A stretch of DNA of 64,000 nt, from the NCBI RefSeq assembly GCF_035582795.1, contig NC_134368.1:32176501-32240500 (forward strand), written 5' to 3'. This DNA comes from Mycteria americana (taxonomy: Eukaryota > Chordata > Aves > Ciconiiformes > Ciconiidae). The notes beneath the pieces were generated by a model. The model was not told the origin of the DNA. It worked only from the letters and a program-made list of their open reading frames with translations, and did not search any database. The translations under genes were made by a program, and so were the position numbers. Below are positions 49,915 through 61,709 of the stretch, one piece after another. Position 1 is the stretch's first letter, and each line of letters begins with the position of its first letter.

Positions 49915-50024
49915 GACATGACATGCTTCATGCAGTGAAACAGCAACAGCAGCGGTTTAGTGACTTGCGTGAGCAATTTGCACGGAGACTTGCCAGTCAT
50001 TTGAACAGCGTATTTGTTCAGCAG
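49915..50024 (+). CDS. EXOC1: EXOC1 exon 9
   Basis: Residues 329 (split) to 365: [20 protein letters not shown], then [14 protein letters not shown], helical-rod sequence. It follows a 193-bp intron with acceptor TTGTTTTTAG. The donor is CAG|GTATTA, phase 0. A QQQQ run (CAG/CAA codons) sits in a helix. Confidence 0.96.
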
Positions 50025-53000
50025 GTATTATTTCTTACTATTTTATGTGAAGTTTTCAGTCACAAACTTTTCCTGAGAAGAAAAACAATCCACCTAAAAT
50101 TGGACATATGCTGTGGTGTAATCAGGAAATGAATGGACTGTTAGAGGCACTTCAGGAAGAGATATTACTAAATCCATACCAAGCTATAGTTGCCTACAGA
50201 AGTCTCTTACATTTAAAAAACCCCACCTCTTTTTAGTGGGTTTGCTATCTGAATTGAACACATCGTGTGATATGAGGATTTATTTTAATTGTAAGGCTTG
50301 ATTAATTGAGGAGAAAACGCATTGACTCTTTTGTTTAAGGGTGTCAGAGGCTGAGAACATTGGAGTTCTTGCTGTCTGAACTTCAAGAGCCATAAAAAAA
50401 CCCCAACCACCGTACACAGTAAAATGTCTAAGCCTTGATTTTTGAGCCTTAACTTGAAATATTCAGAAATCACTGTCCCAAGACTTGTTTCCTAAAAGGC
50501 TGGATGTCTTTTTTAGCGTCATTTTTTTAATTTCTGTATTTTTTTATCTCCAATTAGTTTACTCAGACATTCCTTCAACTCTATAACAGGTCCTACTATC
50601 TTTCAGTTCCAGTGAGTACATCGGGTTTGATATAAGCTTTTCTAACTAATTTTTTTGAGCTTGACTTATCTAACTAGCAGCTGCATCTTTGGCTTTACAA
50701 AAAGAAATTTATCCTTACTGATTGCAGAGCATCAGACTTATGCCCCTTCTCACTTCCATTATTTTTATCAGCCCTCAAGCTTTGTTTAACTGTTTGAGAT
50801 AACATTCCTCTTATCTGATCTCCAGAAATTGCTAAGAGACAGATTGAGGTGTATGGAAGAATAATATTTTCAGGAAATTGTAGTATGTGTACAAGTGTAC
50901 AGATACTGCAGTTGAGTGAAATTTGTAATATTTGTAAGTAAAAAATAATTCATTTTTTATACATACTAGAGCAATCAAAGTTTTGGAAGTTTTCATTTTT
51001 ATGTATTAGACTCTGTGCAGAAAATGGAATAGAGTTATGCTGGATAATTGTATAGAAAATTGCATTTGAGAGTACAAGCCCGGCTTTTTATGGCAAAGAT
51101 AAGTGCTTCCTATATTTTCTTCAATTTGCAGAAGAATTCCAGTTCTACAGCATGTTACATTTTTTGCTTTTAGTTTCTGTTCTTAAGAAGGTATGTTTCT
51201 CCTGTTACCTTTCATATTTTGAAAACCTGAGCACAGACTATGTGTCCTGGCCTCTAAATGAGCAAGTAGAAGCTGTGTTGTGCAAGTCCTGTGTAAATGC
51301 ATTCACAAAGTTTGAATATTGGACTTGCGTATAAAAGTGGCTGTTTATCAGAATGCCTTTTCTGATGTTCTGTTCTGGGAATTTTATTTTTAAAAATGGT
51401 AAGAGATTATTATTACTATGTAATACTACATGTATTAAGTGAAAAACCTCTGAAGAGACATTTCAGTGCTATTGAGAATGCTATTATCAATTTGCAATTT
51501 ATTTTTATTTATTCATTTATTTAAATCCTGGTACTAATAGTCACCTCACGTTGTCTTTCATATAAACTTGCCCTCTGAAAGGTTTGGTCTGCTGTTAGCT
51601 GTGAGGTATTAATCAGCAGATAAAAAATATGACCTCGCTGTAAGGTTAAGCAGGAAGAGTTCATTAACTGCAAGAGATGAGCCTCTGCAAAGCCTTTTTG
51701 CTTTTTGCCAAAGAAAAGAAGTTTGTGTACTTCATTTTCAGATATGGATTCAAGTGTTGGAGGTATAACAGATTTTTGTGTTATCTTACTAAAATGACCT
51801 TGTTGGTCTGATGAATAAAATGTAGCAATTTCTCAGTCCCATGTTTTTGAAAAGTCTAACTGGAATACTTTGTTACCTTTAACATCTGAAGAGTTGCATT
51901 ATTTGTTTAGAATGTTTCTTTCAAAAAATAAAGCACTTCAGAAAAAAACTAAGGCAGATAAAGATTTATAAATTACAATGGCAAACGAAAACATGATGTC
52001 TAGGCAGCTGCTAATACAAGCAAGACATATTCTGATTTGGAACTCATTAGATGGAAAACCAAAGTTGCATTGACATTTTGGCCTAAATATATTATCTTAG
52101 AAGTATGAAATTGTTCTTTTTTTAAAAACAAACAAACCCAATGCTGTGATTCAAACTACTGTTGTAAGATATTAAAGTTCTTCATCTCCTTTATGTAAAA
52201 CTAAGAATAAATCTTAAAAGTTTTAAACAGAAATGTAACTTTGGATTGCCATTCACTGCAGTGTTAAAAACTGTTTGCAGTAACTGTTACTAACAGTTAA
52301 TGTAGTTTTTTCATTGTGTCCTAATAATATTTGATTAACCTTACTGTGTGTCTTTAAAGATTTTTTTTTTTTTTTTAACAACCAGGTTCAGCATTCAATT
52401 AAAAGGCAACTCTGGGCTTTCTGCCTTTGAAATATGAAATAGTTTGAAGCTTTGTAACTATGAAATAGTTGAATAACAAACTTGCAGTATTATTTGGTAA
52501 CAGTTAGTATAAAAGTATGTGTAGTGAGAGGAAGCCTATTTATTAGATGGAGGAGGTACACCTAGAAACTCCATAATGTTTTGGAGCAGACTTGAACAAG
52601 ACATAATTCGGGACAGCCAGAGTGATTAGTCCTGTGGGAAAGTTGGCTTGGAGAGAGAAATTTATCTTGAGAGGGCATTTTTCATCTAGCTTTGTGAAGA
52701 ATGCAACTACTCAGCAAAAATAAAAAGCTGTATGTAATAAAGTGACATGAATAAAATTGTTAGATGAAAGAAGCAATAAAAATTTCAATAGCTGAGTATT
52801 TCCTAGCAGTAATATGAACTAGCCTTTGGACTGACTTAGTTGAAGAACGTGGTGAAAGCCACCAGTTAAATTACTTTAAACTATAATGAATTGGAATGTT
52901 AAAATTCATGCTGTAGGAATGCTGCACACCAGGGGACAGGAGAGAGAATCATAAATGCTTTTCCATATCTAGCTTTTATAAATGTGTATCAAAGATCTGT

Positions 53001-54787
53001 TGAAAATATTTGCTATATGCATGCCCAGAAGTACAAAAAGTATCAAGTATGACCTCAGTAATCGCATCAGCTGTGTGGCTAATGCTGGATGGATTAAAAT
53101 TCCAAATTATATATTGCAATAATTCCACTTTACAAAGTTAGCTTTTTGTTGGAGTCAGACTACAAGATTGTTTTTAGAAGGGAGATTAACATTGTGACCC
53201 TTCCCCATTTTCTGTGAGAATAAATGAAGTTGTCTAGGACTTGTTTCTTTGGGTCCATTTGTCTCAGTTTATGTAGTTAAGACAACAGGACTTAAAGTAA
53301 GTGTATGTTCATGTTGGATACAAAAAAGTAGTCCAGCTTTATTCGGATGCTGGCATGTTCACATTGCATTACTTAGTAAAGGTTAGTCTTTTACAAATAA
53401 TATCAAAACTCCTATCTTCATTTTTTTAAAAACAAAAATCTGTGAATGTATTGTAGAAGCTTTTAGGGCTTTTTTATCCAAAGACTTGAACTGATTAGTA
53501 CCCAATACATCAGAGAAGGGTGAGCCAAAGTTGCTTTAGTTTTGACTCTGTGATCCAAACTGGCTTCTGTTCCAACTTGCAGACATGCAAAGGCAGTTTT
53601 TAAACTGTATAGCTTGTATTCTGCCAACTTGTCATATCCAAGATGGAACTGCCCAGGAATGCTTTCTCTGTCAGGGACTGACATTGACTGACCTGCATAA
53701 ACCACCCGCATGTTATGCTACAGGGACTCGAGACCAAATAGGACAATCTTTTTGTGCTGCCATGGCACAAATTATGCTTAAGATCAAGTTCTGTTGCTGT
53801 ATTTATTGCAAGCCTGGTAAAAAAGACTTTACAGAAAATATTAAAGCCATTTTGAAATTAAGTTCCATCCTCCCCTCCGTTAACCCAGGGCTAATGGTTG
53901 TGTGTTCTGCTGCGTGGCTGAACTGTGATGTTACCTCGCTTGCTTCCTGAATTGCCCAGGAAGCTTGTGAGTTCAAGCAAGTGAAAGCTTAAAAAAGCTG
54001 AATCACATACTGTTCAAGCAATATGATGTGATCTTCACTTAAAAGATAGTGTGCTTTTCAGGAGATAAGCCAGAGAAAAGGAGGAGCGTGAAGTTAGTGG
54101 CTTGCTGTTAAATGGATTGGGTTATGCTGCATGTCGTAAACTGTTTAGTAAATATTTACTGAAAGTGTATGTGTGTCTGCGTTTGTGTGGAGGGAGAGAG
54201 AACATCTGTGAACTGATATTTTTAAGACTTGACCAAGGCTTGGCCAAAGTGAACTAAAGTGGGTTCAATCGGAGCAGATTTTTAGAGGCATAGCATAAAG
54301 CTCATCATTAACACCTAGGCCATTGACTGGGGACTTGAAATGTATTACAGTATATGGGAACATCATCTTTAAAAAGAAGCAGCTATGGATTTTTTTTGTT
54401 TGTTTAGAGAAATAATGTAATAATCTCTTAGAATTTTTCAGAAACAGTTGAACACTTGTCATTAAATCTTCACGCAGGTGTACCTTGCATTCTCTTGCAA
54501 AAAATGCCAAATTGACTCACCCTGAAGGCAAAGTGGTAAAGAGCAAGAGCTTTACAATGAACAAGCTTACTAAGATGCGCTACCTGCCACAGCTATAATA
54601 TCTCAGTGTCTGTATTACGTTAGGCATCTTTTCAATCTGCATCTCTAGACTTTGTTTCTGTGCAAGATATTGTGATACTTTTCTGTTTGTCTGAATGGGA
54701 TGTTGTCTTTGTTTTAAGTTTCTCAGGGAACTTCAAGTACATCTGTATAGTGCTTCCCGATTTACTTTAATGCTTTCTCTTATCAAG
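50025..54787 (+). other. EXOC1: EXOC1 intron 9
   Basis: The longest intron in the visible part of EXOC1 (4.76 kb). It is AT-rich with a run of 16 T near 52363-52378. A plus-strand open frame at 53585-53950 (121 codons) and its overlap on the other strand have no motif or conserved look. No classified mobile element recognised. Confidence 0.8.
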
Positions 54788-54937
54788 GGCCATGATCAGA
54801 GTTCTACTCTTGCCCAGCACTCTGTTGAATTGACATTACCCAATCACCATCCATTTCACAGAGATTTACTTCGATATGCTAAACTGATGGAGTGGCTCAA
54901 GAACACAGATTATGGCAAATACGAAGGGCTAACAAAG
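54788..54937 (+). CDS. EXOC1: EXOC1 exon 10
   Basis: Residues 366-415: [48 protein letters not shown]. The acceptor is CTCTTATCAAG|GGC, with a modest pyrimidine tract, and the donor is AAG|GTATGT. Both ends are phase 0, so its 150 nt would be frame-neutral if skipped. A retroviral LTR begins only 32 bp past the donor. Confidence 0.95.
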
Positions 54938-56863
54938 GTATGTGAACTGCTGAAATGATGCTAGAGAATTGTCCTGGTTTCAGCTGGGATAGACTTAATT
55001 TTCTTCCCAGTAGCTGCTATAGTGCTGTGTTTTGGATTTAGTATGAGAATGATGTTGATAACACACTGATGTTTGAGTTGTTGCTAAGTAATGCTTACAC
55101 TGGTCAAGGACTTTGCAGCTTCCCATGCTCTGCCAGGTGCACAAGAAACTGGGAGGGGGCACAGCCAAACTGGCCAAAGGGCTATTCCATACCATATGCC
55201 ATCATGCTCAGTATAGAAACTGGGGGGAGCTGGCCAGGGGGCAGAGGTGGCTGGACGTCGGTCAGTGGGTGATGAGCAATTGCATTGTGCATCACTTGTT
55301 TTGTACATTCTTTTATCGTTGTTATTATTATCATTTTCTCTTCCCCTGCTGTCCCGTCTTTATCTCAGCCCACGGGTTTTACTTCCCCTCCCCGCCCCGA
55401 TTCTCTCCCCCATCCCACTGGGGGGGAGGGTGAGCGAGTGGCTGTGTGGTGCTTAGTTGCTGACTGGGTTTAAACCACAAAAAGAATGTACATAATATAC
55501 TGGTTTTGAGAGTCAAAAGAATTGCCTGTGTGTATGTGCATGTCCTTTTAATATTCCTTTCTATTAAATTTAATTCACTGCTCCTCTTTTCTTGTTCCTC
55601 TCTGGAATAGAAAACTTCAATTTTTGGTATTTGTTGTATCCTTTTTTTTTCTCCAAGTCTCTGTTCTAAAGTATCGTAAGATATTAATCTTAATATTTAT
55701 GTAAAACAAGTTTGCCATTTTACAGTCTAGTAATAAAAATAATTAAGCTATTTTCATGTTGATGTGCTTATTGCCTATGTGACATGTTTATTTCAACAGA
55801 CCTTCATTTCACTTGGGAATATCAAAAACTTAAGAGGTGTCTTGTAAAGTAGATTAAGTAGAAATATTTCTGGCTTTATATATATGTAACTTTTAGCTAC
55901 CTTGTTTAAAACTGACATGGAGTGAAAAAAAGTTACTACAGAAGTATAGAAAATGTTTAGATAAAAGTCAAGGGAAAGTTAGTCCTTACAGAAAAAGTCT
56001 TCTTTTATTAAAGTACTGTCGTTCTTAAGTCTTCCACAGCTGAGTTTTTAAATTAGACTCTTAAAATGGCTTTGAAATAGTTGTTCTTTTGCCTTCAGTG
56101 TAAGGCAAATGGTCAATGAATGGTTGATGTCTTCGTGATCCTCTAATAAAAAATTGAGGCTTACATATTTATGTATTATGTGTGCTAAGTGACAAAATTT
56201 TGAAGAACATAGGAAAAAAATTCTTGGGTGATCTTTGTTGCTAAATAAAACATTATTATAACCTTCGTACTAAAAATCTAAACAAACCAGATAATCTTCA
56301 AACTTCTTTCAGTTGTTGGCCTCTTCTTAAAATTTGAGCTTATTTTTTGGCAGTGTTGCAAACAACTTATTTTGGGATCGAGTGAATCTTGTAGTAAGTA
56401 GGCATGCAGAGTTTGTGCCTCCTGAAGTTTTCTGGTCTTTTGGTTTCCTTGTGAGAATAGTAATAAAGGAGGCCACATACTCGTGAAGATGTGTAGGAAT
56501 GGCATCCTATTTGCTTTTCTTGGGCATAGTAGGAGTCTAGTAAAAGAGGCTACAGAGAATGGTGCTGAATTTTCTCCATTCTTACCCTTGACTTGAATTC
56601 CATGATGCTCTACCACTAGTAATCCTATTTGTATGTACCACGTTGCATATCTTTCCTTATGGAGGAGAAGTAGCAATTTCTGATGCTCAATGAACTCACT
56701 AGGAAAATGGATATAATCTGCTTAAATATCATGAATATATAGTCCAAACCAGTTCATTATTTAGTAGAACTTATATACTTGCTGTTTTTTAAGATCTATT
56801 TAACTGTAATAGAACAAAGTCAACATGTATACGTGTTAACTAACTTTACATTTTTCTTTTAAG
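54938..56863 (+). other. EXOC1: EXOC1 intron 10
   Basis: A 1.93-kb intron whose 5' quarter is the LTR at 54970-55482. The remainder is AT-rich. A minus-strand open frame of 132 codons at 56278-56676 has no recognisable domain. Confidence 0.85.
54970..55482 (+). mobile_element. Solo LTR, same ERV family, sense orientation in EXOC1 intron 10
   Basis: It begins TGTCCTGGTTTCAGCTGGGA and ends near TAAACCACAAAA, matching the reverse-oriented copy at 34856-35420. It is flanked by identical 5-mers AGAAT at 54965-54969 and 55483-55487, a target-site duplication of 5 bp. No internal retroviral genes are present. The terminal CA seen in the other copy (CACAACA) has decayed to AA here. Confidence 0.92.
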
Positions 56864-56969
56864 AATTATATGGATTATTTATCACGACTATATGAAAGGG
56901 AAATAAAAGATTTCTTTGAAGTTGCCAAGATCAAGATGACGGGCACAACCAGAGAAGGAAAAAAGTTTG
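56864..56969 (+). CDS. EXOC1: EXOC1 exon 11
   Basis: Residues 416-450 plus one base: [34 protein letters not shown]. The acceptor is TTTTCTTTTAAG|AAT and the donor is TTT G|GTAAGC, phase 1. The exon ends a conserved helix and leads to the variable basic/Ser-rich linker. Confidence 0.96.
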
Positions 56970-59900
56970 GTAAGCTTCTACGAGGCGCATATCTTGCTTT
57001 GAATCTTACCATTTGCTTATAAAACACTCATTACAACACCTAGGGCACCAATTTACACCAATTTTACAATGGTGTAAAATTGTTTACTTTTGGCAAGGTG
57101 GAAGAAATCGGATGAAAAATACAATTGGTAAAACTTCTGACTTCTACAAGGCCAAAGTTGCACAACTGAAATCTTATGAAATTGGTCAGGATAGAACGAT
57201 AAAATATGGTATTGCTCAGGTTTCTCAGATTTTCAAATCTACACTCAGTTTTTAACAAACTACCAACCATATATTATTACTTAAACTATCCCAGTTTATT
57301 ACTGGAACAAATTTGGAAAATCAACTCATGTAATTAAAGAAAGCTTGGGCAGCACATGTGTGTGTTCGTTTTTTAATAGTTTTGGGTGGATTTTGAAGAA
57401 GCTAACTTGAGTGCTAATTCTGCCTAAGGAAACTTGTGTATTTTGTTGTGTTTTCAGTGGGATTTACCTGTGTAGTCTGAGACTAGAAATCATACTTTTT
57501 TAACTTGTAGGTCTTTCCGTTTAAGGGAGTATGTATTCCTGCTAGGATTAAATAGTCTAGTGTGAGTACGGAAGTGAAGCTTTAAAAAAAATGACCTGAC
57601 TACTTAGAAAGCAACAGTGATATAGGTGTAGTTATATATTGGTTATTCTATATTTTAAAATGCACACTTTCAAAACTTGTTTAAAATATTTATTTTTGCC
57701 ACAGTTCACCAGTTTCCAAATTCTAAATTCAGAAATGATGTGCAGCTTTAACTAGTAAGTTCTGTCAAGCCTATTTTGGGTCCTGAACTTATGCTTTGAA
57801 GTTTGATGGTAGAGAACAGAAAAAAGTAGTGAAAGGAAGAAAGCAGGAGAGTGGTGAGGCTTGATTGAGGGAGGGGGAAGCTGGAAAGATAAGTTTTGGC
57901 AAGCTGTTGGACGTGGAGAGCAAGTGGTGCTATAATGTGTTGTTGTCAGAACAGTTAAACTCATAAATCTTGAAAAGCCATCTTACTGCAAGAACAAAAC
58001 ACTTTATCTTAGTATAAATTGTTTTCTAAAACATTCTAAACACTTTATCCTGGCACTCCTTTTGTGATTTGCATTTGTGAGGAGACAGTTTTTGTAGCAA
58101 TTTCCTACCTTCTGTAAATGTTATGGAGTAATCAGACGTTTTGGAGAAAGAGGTCCTTCAATTCACCAGCATAAGAGCTGCACCTTGAGAAGGCTTCTGT
58201 CATGTATTTGTGCAAACTTCAAGCATGTTTGAACTTTGCACAGAATAGTCAAGGAGGAGAGCAGCAAAGGTTTTTTTAACCAGTTCTCTTGGTTTTATTT
58301 CTTTTGTAATATTATGTTTTCACAATCATACAAAGAGTATGTTTATGTTTGAGTCTTGCTGGTGACTGACTGACATGCAAAACTTGACCCAAGTGCCCAG
58401 TCCTCTGATAATACATAGGAACCAGTCACAAAGCCAAAACTGGAAGCTGTATCTAGTGGGGATTCTCTAGAATTATTGATGTTATGAATGGTAATTAAGC
58501 CATTAAGTAATGGTTATCAATGGCCACATATTTGAGGCCACAAGCGAATTTGACAATGAATTGGATCAAAAAACCCCTCAGTCCTCCGTACTAATCTTAT
58601 AAAGAAGGAAAGCAAATTACGTATGTTTAAAAAGCTGTTCCTTATATAAATGTGATTTCATTTCACCATTTAGACATCAAGTTATGTATTTATTTTGTAA
58701 CAGCTTATAACGGTGTATAATTTCAAAGGCTTCTATGTTGAAGGTAGTGGTTGTACTATTACTCGTTGCACATTAATTTAAAATACATCAGTTCTTAATC
58801 ATAAACTTATTTAAAGAATAGTGTAGGTGCATAATGCTCCAGTTGTACTCAGACACTAAAGATGACCTCTTTCCAAGCTGTGTTGGTGTGTGTTCTTGCC
58901 TTTTTTTTGTGCTTTGGGAATAGCACTGCTATTTGAATGCCTCAACTGCAGAGGGGATGCTGGGAGAACTCTGGCATTCTGTGCTAGTGCAAGGTTCTTT
59001 GTCTGCATTTTTATGGCAAAAAAAAAAAATCTGGGTCATGAGCATTCACACTTGTCTTAAGTAGGCTTTTTGTTCCTTTTTTTTCTGATTAAGCCAAGAC
59101 TTTGATACTTAAATACCATAAAATCAATGTGGGAAAGAGTGCTACTACTGTCATACGTTTATATGATGTGGCTTCTCAAAGCTGCTGTGGCTCCCAGATT
59201 GTCCAGGACCTGAACTTTGCCTGTAGTTCTTCACATTCTGTAATATAGTCCCATGCATTTGGAAATTTTGAGGACGATAAAGAAGTGGGACCAATGCATG
59301 ACAGATGCATATGCCAAATATATCAGGCCTAAACGTTTTTATTCAAAAACTGCCAAAATCCCCAAGACCTAAAAACTAGGCTGGAATTAAATTTGAGTTT
59401 GACACTGTAATTGTCAGTAGTGTTGCCTACTTGAGAACATCTGGTATTTAAGACATGTTTGTGGCATTTAGAAGTATTTACTCATTCTATTACAGTAGGT
59501 TCTGCTTGCCTGCTCCATTTTGGGGGGCTTGTAGCATCCATCCTCATCAAGATCTTCTTAATACTACATACTGCTTTTAGTGTATGTATGCAAATGCCTT
59601 TTACTGGTTAGGGATTCTCTGTTTACTAGAAATGCCCATTTCCTCTAAATTTCATATTGAAGTCCACTTGAGGAAATTGTTTTATTCTGCAAAAAACAGG
59701 AAAAATAAAAAAACACCTTGTAAATTTTTTTACTATCTATTTATTGTTTTCATCCTCTCCGATTTTGCAGTCATCAATTTTTGGTGCAGCATGAATACAA
59801 AAGATGTATTCTCTATGTAAACATCCTGATTTGCGAACAACAGAAAAGGTTAGCCAGTCTTACCGTCAATATGAATGATTTTGCAGTATTAGTGTGTGTT

Positions 59901-60354
59901 TTTTAAATTGAAGAGGTGAACTATATCTCTGACTCAGTACAAAATTACATAAATACATTTTAATTTCTTCACATCTATTAGCAATATGATGATTGATCTT
60001 GGAAACTGAGTCTTTTGCAATATTAACTCTGACAAATATAACCCTAATTTAATGGACTTCTCAATTTGGGAGCACTTAAATACATGTTACCAAAAATGTT
60101 CTTTGAACACACTGTATAAGAAAAAGTAAAGTTTAATACCTAGGAACTTACTCTGTTTTCCATGTAGCTTAGATACTGAATTTCTAGAATAGTATCTCTC
60201 CAACTAAATGTGTTTGCAATGTAGTTACTTGCTGCTTATAGTTCTCCGCATGTTTCTTTCCAGTTAGAGCTTAACTTGCATCTTGTGCATGGTTTGTGCA
60301 AACTGCATTTTAACTTGTCTTTGTCTTTGATGCTTGCAACCTAATCCATCCCAG
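56970..60354 (+). other. EXOC1: EXOC1 intron 11
   Basis: A 3.4-kb AT-rich intron. It has an A run near 59020 and no classified repeat. The acceptor for exon 12 (CTAATCCATCCCAG) has a weak pyrimidine tract. Confidence 0.8.
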
Positions 60355-60399
60355 CTACACTGCCTCGAAAAGAAAGTGCTGTCAAACAGGAAACTGAGA
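60355..60399 (+). CDS. EXOC1: EXOC1 exon 12, 45-nt cassette exon
   Basis: Encodes ATLPRKESAVKQETE plus one base (residues 451-465 and part of 466). It is phase 1 at both ends, with acceptor CATCCCAG|CT and donor GAG A|GTGAGT. If it is skipped, exon 11 joins exon 13 in frame (TTT G|GT, giving FGLHGSS). That fits the known pair of mammalian EXOC1 isoforms differing by 15 residues (894 and 879). The segment is basic and could tune the linker. Confidence 0.92.
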
Positions 60400-61545
60400 G
60401 TGAGTATAACTAGTTGCATTAGTTGGTATTGTCAATGCATGTATGTCAATGTACAGATGTAGTGCTGCATCATGGAAAATCTACCTAACACTGAAGCACT
60501 CTGTTCAGAATGAAATAAGCATTAGTGGAATCATTGTTTTTGCAAGGCAAAAACGAAGCATGGCTAAAATGGCCCAATATAGAAGTTGAGAAGGTTTGCA
60601 GGTAAAGGCAACATCTTTTGGTTTTCCCATGCTACCAGTTGATCTAAAAATATGTTTGTGCCTGAGAGCTTGTCGTAGTTTTCCAACTCTTCCAGCAGGT
60701 TGAGGTAACAACTTTTATTACATCTATAGACTTTGTCTTGTTTGTGTCCCTAGACTAGGTACCAATGTAGCAGTTAAATGAAACTTGCAGGATTTAAAGT
60801 TTCTTTGTGGTTGAGATGTGAGAAGTTTACATGGGGGTCAAATATTGATGATTTCTTGGTCTTTTTGGTTACTAGCTTTTCTCCATCCTGTTCCAACATT
60901 TCTGAAGATTTGGGAAAAAATAACAATAAAAGATATGCTCCTCACCTAGGAGAAGGCCCCACAATAGCAGGAAGAAATGTCTGAATGTTAATTATGAACA
61001 AAAGGAGAGGGGAGCATTAGCAGTAGAGTTACTATGGGATTGTAGATCCAGCAAAATAGCTGGAGCAAGCTACGTAGACAAAAGGATGTTAACAGCAGAA
61101 AGATCAAGTTCAAGATGAAAAAGTGCCTGTGTGTATATAAAGCTTTTTAGTTTTTTTCCCTCTTGTGGCTTAATTCTTCTGCTTGTGGCAGCCTTTGCCC
61201 AAAGCACATTCAGAAAGATCATAACTGGTCTTTGCTTCCAAGCTTTCAAGAAGAATATCTATCCCAGTGTTCACAGCTGTGTTCCTTTTATACCTTTTTC
61301 CATACTTTACAATGAGGGCTTATATAGCTACATTGGACTTTGAAACTTGCTGCAGTATTTCAGTTACCTTCTAATGAGAAAAGAATATGTTTACAGCAAA
61401 AGCGTTTGCAGCTTAGACAAAAATTGTTTGATTTTAATGTAGCAACTAGCAACTCTTGATCTCATACATTCTGTAATGAACCTGTTCTTCTTGAGTATTT
61501 TATTCTGTCTTTGCTTCCCTCCTTCATGGTGTCTTTATTTCACAG
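60400..61545 (+). other. EXOC1: EXOC1 intron 12
   Basis: A 1.15-kb intron ending GTCTTTATTTCACAG. No exon or element recognised within it. Confidence 0.85.
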
Positions 61546-61709
61546 GTCTTCATGGAAGTTCTGGAAAATTGACTGGGTCTACTTCTAGCCTAAATAAACT
61601 CTCTGTTCAGAGTTCGGGAAACCGTAGGTCTCAGTCATCCTCACTGTTGGATATGGGAAACATGTCTGCCTCTGACCTTGATGTGGCTGATAGAACAAAA
61701 TTTGACAAG
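61546..61709 (+). CDS. EXOC1: EXOC1 exon 13 (Ser-rich linker)
   Basis: Residues 466 (split) to 520: [50 protein letters not shown]. It is a flexible serine-rich segment with RRSQS, a candidate basophilic-kinase site (inference), before the C-terminal helical domains. The acceptor is TTTCACAG|GT and the donor is AAG|GTAAAG. Confidence 0.96.

Noticed and set aside
53585-53950. 121-codon frame in EXOC1 intron 9
   Set aside because: No recognised domain, no acceptor/donor pair consistent with the EXOC1 frame, and the flanking exons join perfectly without it.
55069-55473. Open frames of 60-106 codons in the plus-strand LTR
   Set aside because: Fragments of LTR sequence on both strands, equivalent to those in the other LTR copy; not retroviral genes.
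56278-56676. 132-codon minus-strand frame in EXOC1 intron 10
   Set aside because: No recognised content and no splice or start signals that support an antisense gene.
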